Below, one piece after another: positions 62,111-64,000 of a stretch of DNA of 64,000 nt. A program made the translations under genes and the position numbers. Numbering within the stretch: position 1 is the stretch's first letter; the number at the start of each line of letters is the position of its first letter. The notes beneath the pieces were generated by a model. That model saw only the letters and a program-made list of their open reading frames with translations, was not told the DNA's origin and did no database searches. This DNA comes from Stomorhina lunata (Eukaryota > Arthropoda > Insecta > Diptera > Rhiniidae), in NCBI GenBank assembly GCA_933228675.1, contig OW121743.1, positions 56,806,906 to 56,870,905 of the forward strand. Reading direction: 5' to 3'.

Positions 62111-63670
62111 CGTCATTGCTAAATTTAGTAATTCATTAAAATTTTAATACTTATGCCAAATATTATTCTTATAGTAAAACCGCTTTATCTGCACTTTCAG
62201 AAGACAGATAGACAGACAGTAATATTATAAGATAAAATATAGAAACCACTAATTCAGTGAAATCAATTAAGTTAATACACACAATAATATATTGGATAAA
62301 GACGAGTATAATATTTCAATATCTTTTATGACGATACTTTGATTTTTTTAACCAAATATTCATGATACATTAAAGTTAAGACAAATATTTGTTCTTTGAA
62401 TCTAACAATTTTAATGTGTTCATCATAAATTTGGGTTAAAGCCATCAACTTAATTATGTTCTAATTAAGAACATCAGCAGTTTCACAGAAAGTGAACATA
62501 AATTAATTTTATGTCATGACGATAATTTTCTGGATTCATAAAATTTTCTGCAATATTAAGAGATTAATTATACTAAGAAGCTAAACGGTTACGGTTAAAG
62601 GCGTCAGTCAGTCTTTCTGTATGTCAGTCATGAAATTTAACACTAACTTGTTCCCGAACCAGTAAAATTTAAACACACTTTTGCCCTTATTGCTATCATT
62701 GCTGCTGCTGCTACTGTTGTTGATATGTCAATATCAGCAGCACATTAAATATTAAAATTTGTTGTGCTTTTTTTTATTTTACTGTTGCGAACTGCTTACA
62801 TCAGGCTCTTAGGATATTCATTACAAAAACGCACAAGCTCACAAACAGCCAAAATAGTCTTTAACTCATTTATCTACCAGGCCTTTGAATTTCAGTTTAG
62901 GCGACAAATCAGCGACAGTTTCAGCGAACGAACATTAAACACGGCTGCTTATTGAGTATAAAATTAATTGTCACAATTCAGTCATTTAAATTAATCATAA
63001 GACAGTTTTCAGCAAATTGCCAAAGCTTAATACTCTCACTGTTTCTACAAAATACCAAAACGTTTCGTGTTGAGACACTTACACAGGCACTAACTTACTT
63101 CAAACATCACTTAACATTGACAAAAGTTCAACGTCAATAGCATCTTTGTCAGCAGTTGAGTTTTCCTTGTGCTCTTCAACGGTAGTTTTCATTTACCTGG
63201 GGGCTAATGGTGTTTAAAATTGTCTGTTTAATTTATGATAACTACCAATTTTCTTAACCCATTTACTAATTTGTTGTATTTTAGGGAACAGCAAATATCA
63301 AATTTGAACCAAATGTGGTAGTTCCGTTCAAAAGAGTCGAAAAATAGAACGGATCCCAGTCATCATTTAGAAGATTATTTTTTGAAAAATCACCCAAATG
63401 AGTCTTTTTTAACCAGTTTGGAAGACCAAAAAACGATTTGTCGTCCGCGCGATTAAAATACTAGTCAAAGTAGATTCGCGCTTATGCTTTAAAACCTACT
63501 TTTTAAAAATACAATAACAAAAAGCCTATTCATCGAAAATCAAACATTTAAGGAATTGAAATTCGATAGTTTTTAACGCTCTTTTGCAAACAGATTTTGA
63601 ACAGTTAGATGATAAAAAGGTTACTCCCATGGTGTTGGTTTTGAGATACTTTTTAACGCGCATAGATAAT
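62111..63670. other. higher-complexity region, possible regulatory or 5'-UTR-like sequence
   Basis: No protein domain is recognised. Frames at 62764-62955 and 62952-63140 are short and lack features. It contains a GCTGCTGCTGCT run (about 62700), an initiator-like TCAGTT at 62892, and TATAAAA at 62957-62963 followed 23 bp later by TCAGTC. These are weak, and the TATA-to-initiator spacing is shorter than the usual ~30 bp. Confidence 0.3.
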
Positions 63671-63770
63671 GGGTGCTGTAGCTAATTGGGTTAGCACGCC
63701 GACTACTAAATATAAGATATCATTTTTAACCTGAGTTCGATCCCAGTTCGTGGCCGTCGATAAAAAATAA
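63671..63770 (+). repeat. tRNA-like sequence, probably a tRNA-derived SINE head
   Basis: The A-box-like TAGCTAATTGGG (63679-63690), followed by TTAGCAC, and the B-box-like GAGTTCGATCCC (63733-63744) are spaced as in tRNA genes. A usable acceptor stem is not visible: the start GGGTGCT does not pair with the downstream GTTCGTGGCC. A TAAAAAATAAATAAAA tail follows. A pol III promoter with an A-rich tail and no folded tRNA favours a SINE or tRNA pseudogene over a working tRNA. Confidence 0.55.
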
Positions 63771-63828
63771 ATAAAATAACAAGAAATAGCGCAACTTATT
63801 CAATGTTCTAAAAATAGACTACACCACA

Positions 63829-63863
63829 CTTCATCTCTCTACTCTCTCTCTCTGTCTCTCTCT
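63829..63863. repeat. (TC)n microsatellite
   Basis: An imperfect CT tract with one A and one G interruption. Confidence 0.85.
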
Positions 63864-64000
63864 AAAGTAACTCAATTCAATGTTACTTTTTTTTTAATCA
63901 ACTGAAAAAATAATCAAAATTGAGTCAAAAATGACTCGAAAATGGCTCGGAAAAGATTCATAAAGGTGTTCATAAAAGATTCTCTCAAGGAGTCGCGGCT
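63864..64000. other. window end, no recognised feature
   Basis: Contains GAGTCA/GACTCG-type short repeats (AATGACTCGAAAATGGCTCG) and no gene. Confidence 0.4.

Noticed and set aside
58708..62116. Four overlapping reading frames of 1024-1114 codons (Met-Ala, Ser-His, Ala-Ile, Gly-Tyr dipeptide repeats)
   Set aside because: They are translations of the hexamer AGCCAT in registers without a stop. Being open on both strands at once with no unique domain shows they are repeat artefacts.
62880..62990. Host promoter with initiator TCAGTT and TATAAAA
   Set aside because: Such short motifs arise often by chance. The TATA-to-initiator distance is 23 bp, no downstream element is clear, and no coding exon is visible after it, so it is kept only as a weak note.

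Overview
The window is eukaryotic, very AT-rich, almost gene-free DNA. It is most likely an insect, and probably a fly (Diptera, perhaps a calyptrate such as a blowfly or house-fly relative). That guess rests on the style of its dispersed repeats: Helitron-like elements, and the element whose end carries runs of GGAC followed by a GACTCAG-containing stretch, which I associate from memory with fly genomes. I find no convincing host protein-coding exon. The window is intergenic or the inside of a very large intron. No alignments were run, so array borders and copy numbers are read by eye and approximate.

Layout. 1-8.6 kb: nested dispersed repeats, comprising two Helitron-like copies with a 3' hairpin plus CTAG, two inverted copies of a second family (here family Y), and one copy of a third family (family X) with a TCTG/TATC microsatellite core. 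8.6-10.1 kb: featureless AT-rich DNA. 10.1-13.4 kb: minisatellite A. 13.4-15.1 kb: a hammerhead-bearing fragment, then an element with hairpin ends. 15.1-15.5 kb: minisatellite B. 16.3-20.9 kb: a family X copy whose microsatellite core is replaced by the 3.75 kb minisatellite C. 22.0-27.4 kb: minisatellite D with a duplicated ~1.9 kb block. 28.4-31.2 kb: minisatellite E. 32.3-36.3 kb: minisatellite F, split by a 1.8 kb DNA transposon that encodes a transposase-like protein and by a hammerhead ribozyme fragment. 37.2-41.6 kb: minisatellites G and H, with another hammerhead fragment. 42.4-47.2 kb: the very regular 21-bp minisatellite I, bracketed by eroded family Y ends. 48.7-51.97 kb: a family Y fragment and two head-to-head copies of the hairpin-ended element with long TA tracts. 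52-53.8 kb: a possible solo LTR containing a 105-bp tandem repeat. 56.2-56.6 kb: minisatellite J. 57.4-62.1 kb: a hexanucleotide array (AGCCAT)n with a pure core of about 2.55 kb and degenerate edges. 63.7 kb: a tRNA-like sequence, probably a SINE.

How it fits together. About half the window is tandem repeat. Minisatellites A to J have different unit lengths (21, 29, 30 and 31 bp) but share one palindromic core, TTTTCTATAGAAAA, or a near relative, and differ mainly in a short linker. Several lie inside, or directly against, transposable-element sequence. Only one protein is well supported: a 315-residue transposase-like ORF at 33.1-34.0 kb (minus strand) inside a TIR-bounded element that landed in array F. 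The most striking non-coding signal is a set of three fragments carrying type I hammerhead self-cleaving ribozyme cores (13.5, 34.8 and 41.2 kb). They resemble the ribozymes of Penelope-like elements and animal retrozymes, and each one touches a minisatellite array.
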